Source: Chaetoceros tenuissimus
Lineage: Eukaryota; Bacillariophyta; Thalassiosirophyceae; Chaetocerotales; Chaetocerotaceae
NCBI GenBank assembly: GCA_021927905.1
Contig: BLLK01000057.1
Coordinates: 434,001-498,000, forward strand
Direction: 5' to 3'
Length of the DNA: 64,000 nucleotides
Under the pieces are notes generated by a model, which saw nothing but the letters and a program-made list of their open reading frames with translations, made no database searches and was not told the origin of the DNA. Positions 19,478 through 31,194 of the stretch are shown here, piece by piece; within the stretch, counting starts at the first letter, position 1; each line of letters starts with the position of its first letter. Both the position numbers and the translations under genes were made by a program.

Positions 19478-21461
19478 CTAATCTTGATCACCACCTGATT
19501 TGATGACCTCGACAAATCTTTTGAACCATGAATATTCAGGATGAGAATCTTTTATTGATCTAACATATGGTCCAGTGTAAACTAAAGCCATCAAGAAACC
19601 TTGCAGTGGAATAGTTGTTACACCAATCAACGCTAAAGCAAAAATTGGCTGATCTTCTTTGTTGTACATGACAAATTGTTGGATGACAGGTACAATGTAG
19701 CAAAAAATAAATGTACTTATGTACAATAAGCATTGCAGTGACGCTCTTTCCTCGATGCTTTTCTTGGGACGACTAGCTTTTTTCTTTGTAGATCGATGCA
19801 AAGTTCGAAGAGAAGTACCTTGTTTTGGAGTTATTTCTTCATTAAGCCTAGTAACCAACGATTCACGCCTTATAGATTGTCGCACTACTTTCAAGTCAAA
19901 TTTGAAAGGATCCTCTTGAGTACCTGATCTTGAAGGTGCAATTTTTGGCTTTGCAATGGCCTGACTTGTACGTAGAATCTGTAGTTCTTCATCGTATCCA
20001 TCATGAACGGAATTAATTGACTTTGCAAGTTTTCTGGAGTCTTCCTCTGTTAGCTCTTTCTTTACAACAACTTTTGAGGCACGCATCTTTTTCAGGTCAA
20101 AGGCATGCGGATCACTGGCGTTACTTCTCCCAGATGATCTTAAGGAAGAGACATGATTTCCTGAAGATACTTGCGTTATCCGTACTTGTTTTGCATCACT
20201 TGCTACTAAAGAATGAATTCTTTCATTCTTCGAAGTGGTCGGTAAAGTTCGAAGTATTTCATTCTTCGAAGAGGTCGGTAAAGATTTTGGTTGATACTTT
20301 TGGTCCAATTTTTCAATCAAAGGACGATTAGGAGCTTTAGAAATGTCAATGTCTGGGTTATCTGTTCTAGCTTCATGATTGCTACTACCTGTTTGTTCTT
20401 TTTTCCCAAAGCACCAAGTTAGTACTTTCATCAAGCATGATTCATAATCGGAATCATCTGAATCATCAGAGCCTTTCGAGATACACCATCGATCACTACT
20501 TTCCTTTTGTCTAACTACTGTTGCGATGATAATGGTAAACATACTCAACAGAATAATGATGAATACTGTTGCAAATGGAATGATTGAGAACCATAAAGCA
20601 TAAGAAAGAGACATTTTACTTCCTCGCTCACACTGGATGTCATCATTGTAAAGGCATTCCTTTGGAGTAGCACTGATGTAGCAAAAGCGCTCGCGTCCAT
20701 CCAAGTTAAAAGACTTCTTTGCGAGAAGAAAGATCGCTATGGCTAGAGATGACACAATTGAAATCAAATGGCAAAAAGGCTCAATCCTTTCCCTAAAGGT
20801 CCTCTCAGAGAGTGAAAATCGAATGGTACAAAGGTAATACATTGCAAGGCTGACATTGTATAGAATTGAGCCAAGGTATCCAACATATATGAAAAATCTA
20901 AAAAGAAGAAGAAGCAAAGAAAAAGGTGAGTAGAGATAAAAAGCTAGATATAGTTCAGCCGTCTATGATGTCGTGATCAAAAGTGCACCACTTGTATTTA
21001 CAATATGCCGCACTATCTACAAGCTAGTACAGCTATACAGCTTTGACATCGCAGAATACTTCATCTCAAGCTTCCTCCAGAACTGGCAACAGCCACAAAA
21101 CGAAAACCGCTTCTGATACAATCTTTCTTAAATCATCAGTTACTCACCCTTGCGCGTCACAAGTACCAATATTTCCTATAGCATATAAAGCTTCACCTTT
21201 CGGTGCTACAAACGTGGCTAAATTGAGAGCAATTGAATACACTACATCATATGTACAAAATCCAAAGATAATTCTCCGAACCGCTCGATGCAGCTTTACT
21301 TTGCTTCTAAGAATAGATGCTATCAAAGCCACAGATGAGATGGATGACAGAGACCCAGCTATGATAGGGACGAATATGATTGAGTTTTGCTGGGCTCTGG
21401 AGTACATATTTTTTGATGACAATCGAAATACCGGTTGTTGTTTTTGTGATGGAATTGCCAT
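19478..21461 (-). CDS. Seven-transmembrane GPCR-like receptor, one intron
   Basis: Exon 1 is 21461-21148, the intron 21147-20898 (250 bp, GTGAGT...TTTTTAG), and exon 2 20897-19478, giving 577 residues; the junction reads CDAQG|FFIYVGY. Seven hydrophobic helices are visible: IIFVPIIAGSLSSISSVALI, IIFGFCTYDVVYSIAL, YVGYLGSILYNVSLAMYYL, ISIVSSLAIAIFLLAK, FSIIPFATVFIIILLSMF, then after a roughly 200-residue basic/Ser-rich third loop LLYISTFIFCYIVPVIQQF and ALIGVTTIPLQGFLMALVY. Cysteines in the extracellular parts (GTCD, RFCYIS, KECLYN) fit a disulfide. It resembles the broad cAMP-receptor/secretin-like group found in protists. The long loop contains a near-duplicate (LPTSSKNE, LPTTSKNE). It would sense an external cue through G proteins; the ligand is unknown. 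Confidence 0.8.
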
Positions 21462-21659
21462 GGCTGATTCTTATCTATTATTCCTTTGAACTTTCTGTAA
21501 AAAATTGGAATGTGGAATGTGAGGATAGATTTTCCGATAAACTGTCTAAGCACTGTCCAACTGTTCTGAATTTGAGAAGATTATGTCAAGAATACATATT
21601 CTCGATGATATGGAATGAATAAAATTTCTCCATTTCTGAAACTGAGTCAGTCAGTAATG

Positions 21660-21812
21660 GTTCAAACCTTTACTTTGCTTCTAAGAATAGATGCAATCAG
21701 AGCCACAGATGAGATGGTTAAAATTAACCCAGATACAATAGGTACGAATATAATGGTGTTATGTCTAGAGATATTTTTCTATGACAATTCAAATACGGTA
21801 CCGGTTGGTAAG
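21660..21812 (-). pseudogene. Stray copy of the GPCR first-helix segment
   Basis: The minus strand reads HNTIIFVPIVSGLILTISS, then VALIASILRSKVKV and a stop. It matches exon 1 of the neighbouring receptor (IIFVPIIAGSLSSISSVALI), with near-identical DNA over about 50 bp (21669-21717 against 21296-21344). Changes elsewhere are mostly conservative, so the fragment probably came from a second functional receptor copy rather than a very recent slip. Only this helix is present; no splice donor follows. Confidence 0.7.
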
Positions 21813-22230
21813 TTGATTGTGTTGAAAATAGATTCTCCGATTTGTTGAGCTTGAGAAGGTGATGACGTGGCTCGTTAAGTATTGTGTCTAATCTATGAAA
21901 TTTTTAAATTGTCATATGTCGCGGATAAAATTTCGCGAACATAAAGAACAAAGAACCATCGACCTTTCTGAAACTGTCGTAGTAGATTCGATTCGATTCG
22001 ATGATTCTTCTTCAAGGAAAAGAATAAGGGAAATAATACGAAAGAGAAGCAAAGAGCAAAAGATATGAAAAATTGCGCGATGACGCACTGACAAGGCCCT
22101 CCATACATTTCCTGGAAAACACATCACATCATCTTGAACAACAATCTAATGCTCTCTAATTAGAGAAAGAAACATAAAACGTAAAAATTACACATTTTAC
22201 GACAGATACACACTGTACAATACATCCAAT
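21813..22230. other. Upstream region of the release-factor gene
   Basis: 418 bp with no gene seen. It contains a short run of GATTC repeats near 21988-22003 and should hold the RF1 promoter. Confidence 0.4.
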
Positions 22231-23560
22231 ATGAAATTCTTTTCTTCAGCTTTGGCTCTCGTAGCTTTGACTTTACAGCAGGCAAATGCATTTGCACCCC
22301 AAGTCAAGAATATTGGAAACTTTCTCGCTAAAAGCAATCCTAATAGCAGTACAAGTCTTGCTGCAATGGATGATGCAATGAAAAATCGTCTTGAAGGGAT
22401 TCGTAGATCATATCAGGCACTCACAGAGCGTCTTGCTGATCCTGATGTGATTGCAGATTCAAATTTGCTCATGAAAGTAATGTCGGATCGTTCCAAGTCT
22501 GAAGATGTTGTCAATGCATATGAGGAGTACTCGACACTCACTGAAGAACTCGAAGGCGCGACTGAATTGTTTCAAGAAGCGGGTGATGATGCTGAAATGA
22601 GGGAAATGGCAAGAGCAGAAATAAAAGAGATTGAAGAGAGAATGGAAGAACTTGAAGATCAAATTCAGATTCTCATGTTGCCAAAGGATCCAAATGATGA
22701 TAGAAATGTCATGATTGAAATTAGAGCAGGAACTGGAGGAAGTGAAGCAAATATCTTTGCAGGTATGTATTTATAGCGTGGGAGCATTAGAAGATTTTCT
22801 TTCTAGATATTCTCATGTATATGAACATCATATCATTTATTTATTTCACATCATCATAGGTGACTTGGCAGATGTATACAGAAAGTTCATGTCGGCACAA
22901 GGATGGAAAGTATCAGTCATGGATGAATCCAGAGGAGATGATGGCGGATACAAATCAATTACACTTGATGTAAAGGGAGATATGGTATATTCCAAAATGA
23001 AGTGGGAGGCAGGAGTACATCGTGTACAACGTGTTCCAGCAACTGAATCGCAGGGTCGTGTTCATACCTCCACGGCGACTGTGGCAGTTATGCCTGAATG
23101 TGATGAAGTAGATGTCAAGATTGATCCAAAAGATATTGAAATGTCTACCATGAGATCTGGTGGTGCTGGAGGTCAGAATGTGAACAAGGTAGAAACTGCT
23201 GTTGATTTGCTTCACAAGCCTACAGGTATTAGAATTAAATGTACACAGGAAAGAAGTCAATTGAAGAATAAAGATCTTGCAATGAAGATGCTTATGGCAA
23301 GACTTTACGATATCGAGAACGAAAAGAGAGAAATGGAAGAAAGAGAAAAGAGAGGATCGCAAATTGGAACTGGAGGTAGATCCGAAAAGATTAGAACATA
23401 CAACTGGAAGGATTCTAGATGTTCCGATCATAGATTAGGTCAGAACTTTTCTCTATCTGATTTCTTGAATGCAGATATCGGAAAGATGATTGATGCAATG
23501 ACTGCAAAGGATCAAGAAGAAAAGCTAAAGGCACTCAGCGAAGAAAATCAAGCAGTGTAG
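22231..23560 (+). CDS. prfA: Plastid peptide chain release factor 1 (pRF1), nucleus-encoded, one intron
   Basis: Exon 1 runs 22231-22762, the intron 22763-22859 (97 bp, GTATGT...CATCATAG), and exon 2 22860-23560, giving 410 residues, the normal length of a bacterial-type RF1 plus a presequence. The N-terminus [20 protein letters not shown] followed by FAP carries the ASAFAP-type cleavage motif that targets proteins to the diatom plastid. The peptide-release GGQ lies at residues 281-283 in [16 protein letters not shown], and the stop-codon-reading tripeptide PAT is at 237-239 in [17 protein letters not shown] (not SPF) marks RF1, which reads UAA and UAG. The reaction is hydrolysis of peptidyl-tRNA on plastid 70S ribosomes. 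A mitochondrial role is less likely given the presequence. Confidence 0.95.
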
Positions 23561-23834
23561 ATGATAGAAGAAATGAAATTAGAATTATCTTGTTGTTTTC
23601 GTTGTATTTTTACTTTGTTGTAGGTAGTAGCTTTGCTGTTGTAAATAGTACGTGATCATTCAAAAATTAACATTCGTTTGGGCGACGTGGTCTTTTCTTT
23701 CACTATTGCCACAAACAGATCGTAGTCGTGTCGAACCTCGCATCATAGAAATATCAGTCGAAATGCTCTATAAATGAAACTATGTTCAATCAACAATTAA
23801 TTTTGTTTCTGTAACTATTTATGTATTCTATCAT

Positions 23835-25103
23835 TTATTTCTTAGCCTTGTATTCACCTCTCCATCCAGGCGAAATCCAATCAATGACTCCACCTTCTCC
23901 AACGACCAAATCGATCCAATCCGTAGTAGATGTACCTGTACCCGCTTTCTCATCATTCAAAGCAAGTGTATCAGTAGAACAAGTATTATCAATACGAGTA
24001 AAATCTTTAAAGTCAAGTCCATTCTTCGCCAATACTTCTGTAACTGCTGGAACAGCTGCACTTGGAAGGATCCGTTCCTTTGCATAAATGAAACTTCCTT
24101 CATAATTTCCTTGAAGCGTATGTCCCTTGTATGCAACGACAATAAATGGTGGAATATCCCCTTTTCCATCAGATTGACCAAGAATATACCAATTTTCATC
24201 AAAGGAAAGCCCATACATTTTCCCAGCAGTGTGCATCGTTCTACCATTTTCATTCGGCATATCCTTCTTGACTGCATCGACAATCATGTGTTCTGTCAAA
24301 TCATTTTCCCAGAACCCACCTCCAGCAGATTCCGGTCTTGGTACACGAAAGAAGATGCCCATATCCAGTTCACTATTATCATCTACACCAGGAGATACTT
24401 GGAACGTATTCGTTTGACAATCAAACAAATCATAGTTTGGATTCAATCCATCTGTCTTGTACCACTCCCCAATTAAAATGGAAGGATCAAACTTTTCAAC
24501 AGTATTAGTGTATCCTTTTTTCTCAGCAGAATTATCAACATTTTTGGGTACCTTGACACATTCATTTTCTTCAATGGTACAACTCAACCAATTGTTCAAA
24601 TCTTCACTTCCAAATTCAGCAAAACAACGAGTGGCACAAGACTGCTCTCCTTTGCATCTACCCAAACATGAGACACCTTTGATACCGCGTGGATTTGAGA
24701 ACAAATTCTTGGTTTCATCTCCACATTTGTTGATGAAGCATCCAACATCTGATTTTTCCATTTGATTCTCTTTGGCGTATTCTGCAAAGCCGTCGTAATT
24801 TTGTACAGTCGATGCTGCTGTTTCTGCAAATGTAGGAAGAGCGGAAGAGAGTAAAAGTGCTGCAGAGAGAGTTGCGGATGCGAATGCCTTTTGAAATTGA
24901 TTGGAAGACTTCATTTGAAGAGATGTAGAGGACTTGGTGATTGGTTGACTGTCAAAGATGGAAAGATCAAGAGAGCGATAATCGTTGTTGTTTCTTTGGA
25001 GACAAAGAGGAGAAGTTGAAAGATGAGGATGCGATGAAGTGAAGGCATTCGATGCCATTGGTTGCATCATAACCAGAGTAAGGATGGTGGTTGAGAACTT
25101 CAT
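23835..25103 (-). CDS. Violaxanthin de-epoxidase family protein (VDE-like/VDE-related), thylakoid lumen
   Basis: A 422-residue intronless frame from ATG 25103. It begins with a bipartite presequence: signal peptide with SNAFTSS, then a second hydrophobic stretch (SATLSAALLLSSALPTFAE) typical of thylakoid-lumen transfer. A Cys-rich domain follows (GCFINKCGDE, SCLGRCKGEQSCATRCF, LSCTIEENECVKVP). The lipocalin-type core has GEWYKTDGLNPNYDLFDCQ, ENWYILGQSDG, YEGSFIYAKERILPS and FTRIDNTC, all family hallmarks. VDE de-epoxidises violaxanthin or diadinoxanthin with ascorbate under high light. This copy lacks the long Glu-rich C-terminal region of true VDE and ends soon after the DNTC block, so VDR or VDL is more likely than VDE itself. 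It converges on pRF1. Confidence 0.88.
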   Translation of the reverse strand: MKFSTTILTLVMMQPMASNAFTSSHPHLSTSPLCLQRNNNDYRSLDLSIFDSQPITKSSTSLQMKSSNQFQKAFASATLSAALLLSSALPTFAETAASTVQNYDGFAEYAKENQMEKSDVGCFINKCGDETKNLFSNPRGIKGVSCLGRCKGEQSCATRCFAEFGSEDLNNWLSCTIEENECVKVPKNVDNSAEKKGYTNTVEKFDPSILIGEWYKTDGLNPNYDLFDCQTNTFQVSPGVDDNSELDMGIFFRVPRPESAGGGFWENDLTEHMIVDAVKKDMPNENGRTMHTAGKMYGLSFDENWYILGQSDGKGDIPPFIVVAYKGHTLQGNYEGSFIYAKERILPSAAVPAVTEVLAKNGLDFKDFTRIDNTCSTDTLALNDEKAGTGTSTTDWIDLVVGEGGVIDWISPGWRGEYKAKK

Positions 25104-25169
25104 CTTATAAAATAGAATGAAGATAATTAGTAAAGAGAATTGGAATTGAATTAGAGGATAGGTTTGATG

Positions 25170-25400
25170 TGTTCATGTTCATCTTTCATTGAAGATCCGA
25201 TGACTGACGCTTCAACTTCAATTTTGTTTCTAGGAACTATTTCAACCACTGTTCTAGAAGGGGGATTCAAAGCGAAAGTAAAAAGGATAGAAAGCAAAGG
25301 AAAGATAATTTTCGGAAAAGAAAGAAAGAGAAAGGAAAGTGTCAGTGAATATATTGAAAGAGACAAAAGAGGGAAGGAAAAGGGACACTATATAATAATG
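25170..25400 (+). repeat. Dispersed repeat R1, copy 1
   Basis: The segment from ATTGAAGATCCGATGACTGA through a purine-rich stretch (AAAGAAAGAGAAAGGAAAG) to a TATA-like end (GACACTATATAATAATG) recurs at 29210-29410, 29745-29930 and, in part, 31195-31275. Copies share order and roughly 80-90% identity by eye. It looks like the end or promoter part of a mobile element. Confidence 0.65.
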
Positions 25401-25415
25401 CAGTATATATTCAAT

Positions 25416-25965
25416 TTAAAAAGTAAACATTATGAGTAGATATAATTCATGAATCTCACAAGAAAAATCTTTCACTATTCTATCCCATCCAAAATTTTCT
25501 ATAACATAATTCTTCACTAGATGCACTTCCAGAATAAAAAGAAAGCTTCTTTTCCTACAGATATATCTATTATACACATGTTGTTGCAGAGTAAACAAAC
25601 CATTTGTTACATTCCCAGGTGAAGAGGTGACAGCATGATTGAAACTTCCATAAACTGACAGACCAAGAGTCAGTAAAATTGTCATTAAATCCTTGACAAT
25701 GAAATTGTTTACTTGAAGAAACTGCTTGACAATTGGGTGTTTTCTCTGGAAATATTCGATGTGGTGGCGGTTGAAAACAAAATTGATTATAGAAGGCCTT
25801 AGGTGTACCTTGCATTGATGTTGCTCCAATTGCTTCAAAATTTGGTTGAGATATAGAACTGTTCTGAAGAAGAGGTGAACCTTGCATGGATGTAGCTGCC
25901 TGCAAACCACCTGCTTCAAAAATTGGTTTCGTTATAGAACCGTTCTGAAGAATAGGCAGAATAAT
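25416..25965 (-). repeat. Coding-like relic with a tandemly duplicated segment of about 75-85 bp
   Basis: Two neighbouring segments, about 25798-25873 and 25874-25958, share the pattern ACCTTGCATNGATGT, then GCTTCAAAA, TTGGTT and GAACNGTTCTGAAGAA. On the minus strand they read as repeated SMQGSPLLQNSS/ATSMQG-type blocks. The surrounding reading frames are short and shift, so this is a relic of an unknown gene or element protein. Confidence 0.45.
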
Positions 25966-26666
25966 TGTACCTCACAGAACAGTTATGAAGAAATCACCCA
26001 ACAAAAGGAAAGTATCTACTACAGACAATCCTGGTCCAAATAAAAAACCCTAGAGGAGTTGAAGTGATGATTTCTTGGAGATTCTTTTTGAGAAGACCAC
26101 TTTGATGGCAAATTGGGCAGATGGATACAATACATCTGTTGTTAGCACATGCTATGCTTTCCTGCTCCTTTGTTGGGAAGAAGCAGTGTAGAAGATATGG
26201 GTTCTGGAAGAAAAGAGGGACAAAGAGAGTGGATGCAAAAAGTTGTTTTGTGTCTTGTTGAGAGAATATACTATTCTGCAACATTGTTGAAGAGATTCTC
26301 ATGTGCAGGCTGACTGGCAGCATGATTGAAGATGTCTTGAATGAAGTTGAGAGTTTTATCAGCTTCATTGTCTTCAGAGAGAAGTTGGTCACAGGCAAGG
26401 ATGGATGAATCTTTTTGGGTCAGTGAGGATGTCTTGGATATCACTATCATCCTTGGGGCACTTTCGGACATCAAGCAAGAATCATACAAAGTTCAATCTA
26501 GAGAGATTAATCAGGAGAACCAACTTGAAATGCTTGCAGCACTGCAGTTTGGTTGTAGTTCTCTGCCTTGCAGTTGCTACTGGACTGTTTGGATCATTCA
26601 GCCCCATTACATATATAACTGTTGCCTAGCAGAAGGACTACATGGTGGTCAAAATGAAGCATACAT

Positions 26667-26857
26667 CAATGACCCTTGCAACATGACTCAACCTAGCCAT
26701 ATTTTGCCTCATCTTAACACTGAGGACTCACTCTGCTTGTGTGGAATTTCAAAGTATTTCCACATGTTTCCTACATAACTGCAAGAATACCAGTTCTTTT
26801 GCATAGTGCATCCCTCCACAGGAAAGGTTTACTAATACAACAGGTTACCTATGTGGT
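26667..26857 (+). repeat. Dispersed repeat R2, copy 1
   Basis: From ATCAATGACCCTTGCAACAT to CAACAGGTTACCTATG. The same sequence, with small gaps, recurs at 28919-29075 in the same orientation. The two copies bracket about 2 kb of retroelement debris. No gene lies inside the repeat. Confidence 0.65.
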
Positions 26858-26872
26858 TAGGGTTAGGGTTAG
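26855..26872 (+). repeat. Short interstitial telomere-like TTAGGG run
   Basis: GGTTAGGGTTAGGGTTAG directly abuts the R2 repeat. It is too short to be a telomere and is probably a repair or insertion footprint or part of an element. Confidence 0.6.
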
Positions 26873-27578
26873 CAACAACTACCTCTACCTGTGGCCCTTG
26901 ATTCCCACATGAAGGAGCAAATTGCTTTGTGGATCCCTGATCAGATACCCTGCAAGTTCTATGGTAGCCCTAAACCATCATAGGCCTACCATAATACATC
27001 AGATTATATATAACTGCCATGAAAGACAAAACATGCTGTTGTTAGTATTGCAATTGTTAGCAACCATGAGGCTTAGCAATGGCACTGAGTCCTTTGAATA
27101 TCTCATTGAATGTTGCTCTTGGTCTACCTCCCAGCAATTCGAAAGTGTTCTCTGCCTTTTCCTTTGGTGTTGAACTGATCAATGCATCTGATATCACTAG
27201 GAGAGCCATCATATACTATAGTTAGACATTAATATAGACCTGCATAACTTCATGAATTCAGTGAATTTCTGGTGCATTATCTCTGTGTAGCTCTCTAGCA
27301 ATTCCTACTTGAGAGCAGAACTCTAAGAGATTCTCCACAGTAATATTAAGCTTATTTGAATATATCCTTCTTCTTTTCTTAGCTCTAGTGCACACCCTGA
27401 TATCAATTATTGTAAAAAAAGAAAAAGGAGACAATGAATCCAATTTATATTTGCAGTATGTAGATAGGTTCTGGCATCAAAGGATATGTTGGTGGAAATT
27501 CAGAAATGGTTTGATCCAATTTCACATAATTTGTTGATGCTAAATTACTCCGTGTTCTTCCATCTCATCTTTTTTGCA

Positions 27579-27962
27579 TCATAAATTTACACTTTTTCCT
27601 GAAGCCAAAGATTGGCTGCAATCATGAGTGACTCTGTCTTTCTGTATCACATTCCCTTTTTTGTCTATTGTGAATTGTGAAGCAATTCCAATCTTTATGC
27701 AGAACATGTTCAGCATGTCTACTAGCGATTTCTTCAAGAAAGGTATCATCCAATGCCTTTGTAATTCCTTGTCATCATTTTCATCAATGAATTCCTTCTT
27801 TGCCACTGTGGATTTGTTGTTGCCTAAGGTGAGGGCTTGTAGTCTATCTTTCAGCATATCAATGTCATCGTAATCATCATCTAATGGGTATTTTAGTCCC
27901 ACAGAATTTATCTCTTTCAGTTGCTCTGCATCATTGTGAAGTTCAAATACAGGATCTTTCAT
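27579..27962 (-). mobile_element. Fossil reverse-transcriptase fragment of a retroelement
   Basis: The minus strand encodes a 127-residue open piece with KSLVDMLNMFCIKIGIASQF followed by a G-x-x-x-x-KDRVTHDCS block and SGKSVNL. I know this arrangement from the N-terminal part of reverse transcriptases of abundant diatom retroelements. Only this part is left; the catalytic palm is not found nearby. The family is uncertain (LTR or DIRS-like kin). It is broken and looks old. Confidence 0.5.
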
Positions 27963-29218
27963 TTCACAGCCTGGTTGGAGGTCCCTACCCTCATCAGATT
28001 GAATAGCTGCTAGTACATTGTTGTTGTACTGAAGTAACCCTAGTACATCAAGATATTAGAGTTCTTTGCTGATGTGAAATTCTTTAATTTCAATTCTGTT
28101 CTCTGTACTTTGGTCCTTCATTTCACCTTGACATCTTCAAATGAAGAAATTACATATAATCTCAACATAGTTGCTTGCATTTGAATTGCCAGCTAACACT
28201 AGAGCAAACTTCATGGCAGAGCAATAAAGCTTTGATCATTGCAAGAGAAAAATTACCTACAAAGATCTGAGGGTTCTGTGAAGAGCTATATATTATAAAT
28301 TAGACAAGTTCTTCAACCATGACTTCACCATTTAGAGCTATTGCATGTCTGATAGTATGTTCATTATGAACTTCTCTCTTTAGATTTCTGAAGTCCCCAC
28401 TCAGAGTTGTTCCATGTATGTACCCAATTGTGATTGCTTTGTTTCCACTTGGGCGATTCCTAAAAATTGGGAAATGCCAGTATAGGTTTGCATGAAACTT
28501 GAAAAGTTTTAGCCCTTTGCCTTTATATCTTTTTATGGTTGCCTTTAAATGAATGACAAAGTTTCTACAACATTTCTGAACAATACTATTCATCTTTGAC
28601 AAGGTAAGCCACAAATAGAAAATTAATTCTCAAGCTTGTTGCATTGTCATTGTACTAACTTCTAGTGTAGCTGGAGCACCCCAAGTCCCTGTTTCATTCT
28701 ACTGCTCACTAGATACTTTGATACTACACCTCTGGTGACTTACAGATTCAGAAATTATGGCTCATGAAGCAACAGTCATTCCACAGGCATAGAAACAAAA
28801 CTGATCAATTCTCAAGCTTGTTGCATGGTCATTGGGCCAAGATTGTACTAACTTCTAGTGTAGCTGGAGCACAAACCTGCTTGACAGACAATAACATTAC
28901 TGTTATGACCAGATAGTATCAATGACCCTTGCAACATGACTCAACCTAGCCATATTTGCCTGGTACTCTGCTTGTGTAGACATTTCCACATGTTTCCTAC
29001 AAGAATACCAGTTCTTTGGCATAGTGCATCCCTCCACAGGCAAGCTATACTACTACAGCAGGTTACCTATAGGTAACCTGGCTTGACCTCCAACATGAGG
29101 AGGTTGTCTAAATTCATACTGAACTCCGACCACAAAATCAACCTATGAGAAACTTTGCATTTGATGGTTTGAACCAAGGACTCTAATTAGCATCAAAGTG
29201 CATTTTTCTTTCCTACTG
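27963..29218. repeat. Repeat-rich relic zone with direct repeats and R2 copy 2
   Basis: Two direct repeats of about 50-65 bp start TTCTCAAGCTTGTTGCAT and end CTAGTGTAGCTGGAGCAC, at about 28628-28680 and 28809-28873. R2 copy 2 lies at 28919-29075. A minus-strand open piece at 28300-28614 contains RPSGNKAITIGYIHGTTLSG and is coding-like but unassigned. No intact gene is present. Confidence 0.5.
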
Positions 29219-29410
29219 CAATCCTTGTCAAGTTCATTGGGTTCATCAAGGATGATCTAGAAAGGGGGAATATAAAGCAAAAGTGAAAAGGATAGGAAGC
29301 AAAGGGGAATTGATATGCAAAATAGAAAGAAAGAGAAAGGAAAGAGTCAGTGAAAATATTGAAAGAGATAAAAGAGGGAAGGAAAAAGGACACTATATAT
29401 ATTGCACAAT
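29210..29410 (+). repeat. Dispersed repeat R1, copy 2
   Basis: Shares the purine-rich core and the CACTATATATATTGCA end with copy 1, in the same orientation. Confidence 0.65.
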
Positions 29411-29744
29411 TCCTTGAACAATCATAGATGCTATCTAATACACAACTTGTGTTTGATCTCAACTAATGTTTCATTACTTAGGAAGATGTAACTAGTCCTT
29501 CACATGGAAAAAGATTCACTTCTGTTTTCATTGACCCACTTACATTGGAAAAATTCATGAGTGGTAAATGGGTGTCTACCTCTGGTAACAACAGAAGGTT
29601 TCTGTTGTATGGTAGTTCTGAACTTTCTTTTTACTCTCCTGCTAAGTGCCTTCCATACCCCTTACAGCTAAAGGTTGATCATGGAATTTCTTGAGAATAT
29701 CTTTGGCCAAACTATCAGCAACAGATATGAGCATCATCATTCGA

Positions 29745-29930
29745 AAATGTTTTTCATTGAAGATCCAATGACTGACTCTTCAACTTCGATTCTATTTGTT
29801 AGAACAAATTGCACCATGCTACAAAAAGGGGATCATAAAGGGAAAGTAAAAAGGATGAGAAGCAAAGGGGGTTGATGTTCAAAATAGAAAGAAAGAGAAA
29901 GGAAAGAGTCAGTAATATATTGTTAATCCT
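29745..29930 (+). repeat. Dispersed repeat R1, copy 3
   Basis: Begins ATTGAAGATCCAATGACTGA like copy 1 and ends inside the purine-rich core (AAAGAGTCAGT), without the TATA-like end. Confidence 0.65.
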
Positions 29931-31194
29931 AAACAAACTATCATTCTCTGTTGTAGATAATATGACTTTTTCTTTTGGATATAAACTCAACAGAGACTTC
30001 AACAGGAAAACTGAGTTGTACAGTAATTCTTGAGTAGCAAGTTGAGATGATAATCTATTCAACACTTCCTGGTGATGTAATGCTTCCTCTAGACCTATAT
30101 GTGGCACAACAAAAGATGAGAAGTAAAATAAAACCCTTGCAAGAAATTACTTTGAATTGTTAGTCATATAATGATGTGATATAATTCTATCTGGAATGTT
30201 AAACCTTTTCATATTTTTTGTCAGTCAAACCATAAGCTACATAGTGATAACATTGCTCATCCTTTTTTTGGCACATAGGACATTAGATAAACCAATTGTA
30301 GCAGCCTCAAAAAGAGACATGCTTCTATCAAGTATCATCATTGAATTTCCAGTTCTTTTCAGTGGAAAAATCTCCTAAAAGTTTGTTTCTTATTGTTGAA
30401 CAATCTTTCAAAAGAAATTTTCTAAGGATTTTGGCATTTCACCACACTGTCATATGATGTAGAATCTTTATTCAAATATCATGATCATCTAGACAATGAA
30501 TTCAAGTCCCATGTAAAGAATACTGATGAAGACATGATTAGTGCTTACTTCTCAGCATGACCTATCAAAAGAAAAGACTCTTGTAGAAGAAGCAACTGAA
30601 GCCTTTCATCACTTGACTAATGGGCTTGCTGATGCTGGAACTTTTAAAGCTGACAAATTAAGAAGTCCCAGTTTTATCTTTACTTCTGGTTTCCTTGCAC
30701 CGTCACTGATCACAACATATACAACAACATAATCTTCTTTCCTTTTCATCCACCCTCACGGGCCGATGTAATGATGTTGATGCTCAATAGCGTAGTGATT
30801 AATATCAGTAAAGATTTTCTTATTATCTTTACTTCTGGTTTGACTACTCAAAGTGGCAGTCAAATGAAGGACACTCATAGAACAACATGTTTTCCAAAAA
30901 GCAATCCGTATACCAATAATAACAGTGGGAAGCTTGTACTAAATGATCTCCAAGTGTTAATTTATGAACAAGTTCTAAGAACTCTTTTAGTGAATGCTTC
31001 CTTGCAAGAGAACCCAAAGAAGCACTTGGAACAGTAGTTTTATATTCCAGATGATCCAAATGGAAAGAATGGAGTTTATAAAGAGACCACAATCTCTACT
31101 GCAATCTTTTTTCATATCTATTTATTGCTTCCTCTGGGATCTCTCTAGATACAATGTAATGATCCACAAGAATTTCAAACAGTTCATTGTCTGT
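29931..31194. other. Non-coding relic sequence between R1 copies
   Basis: About 1.26 kb with only short open frames. Composition and fragmented coding-like stretches resemble the surrounding retroelement debris. No gene or RNA was recognised. Confidence 0.35.

Noticed and set aside
29150-29190. Possible tRNA T-arm (TTCAAAC on the minus strand)
   Set aside because: The flanks do not pair into a T stem and no acceptor, D or anticodon arms are found.
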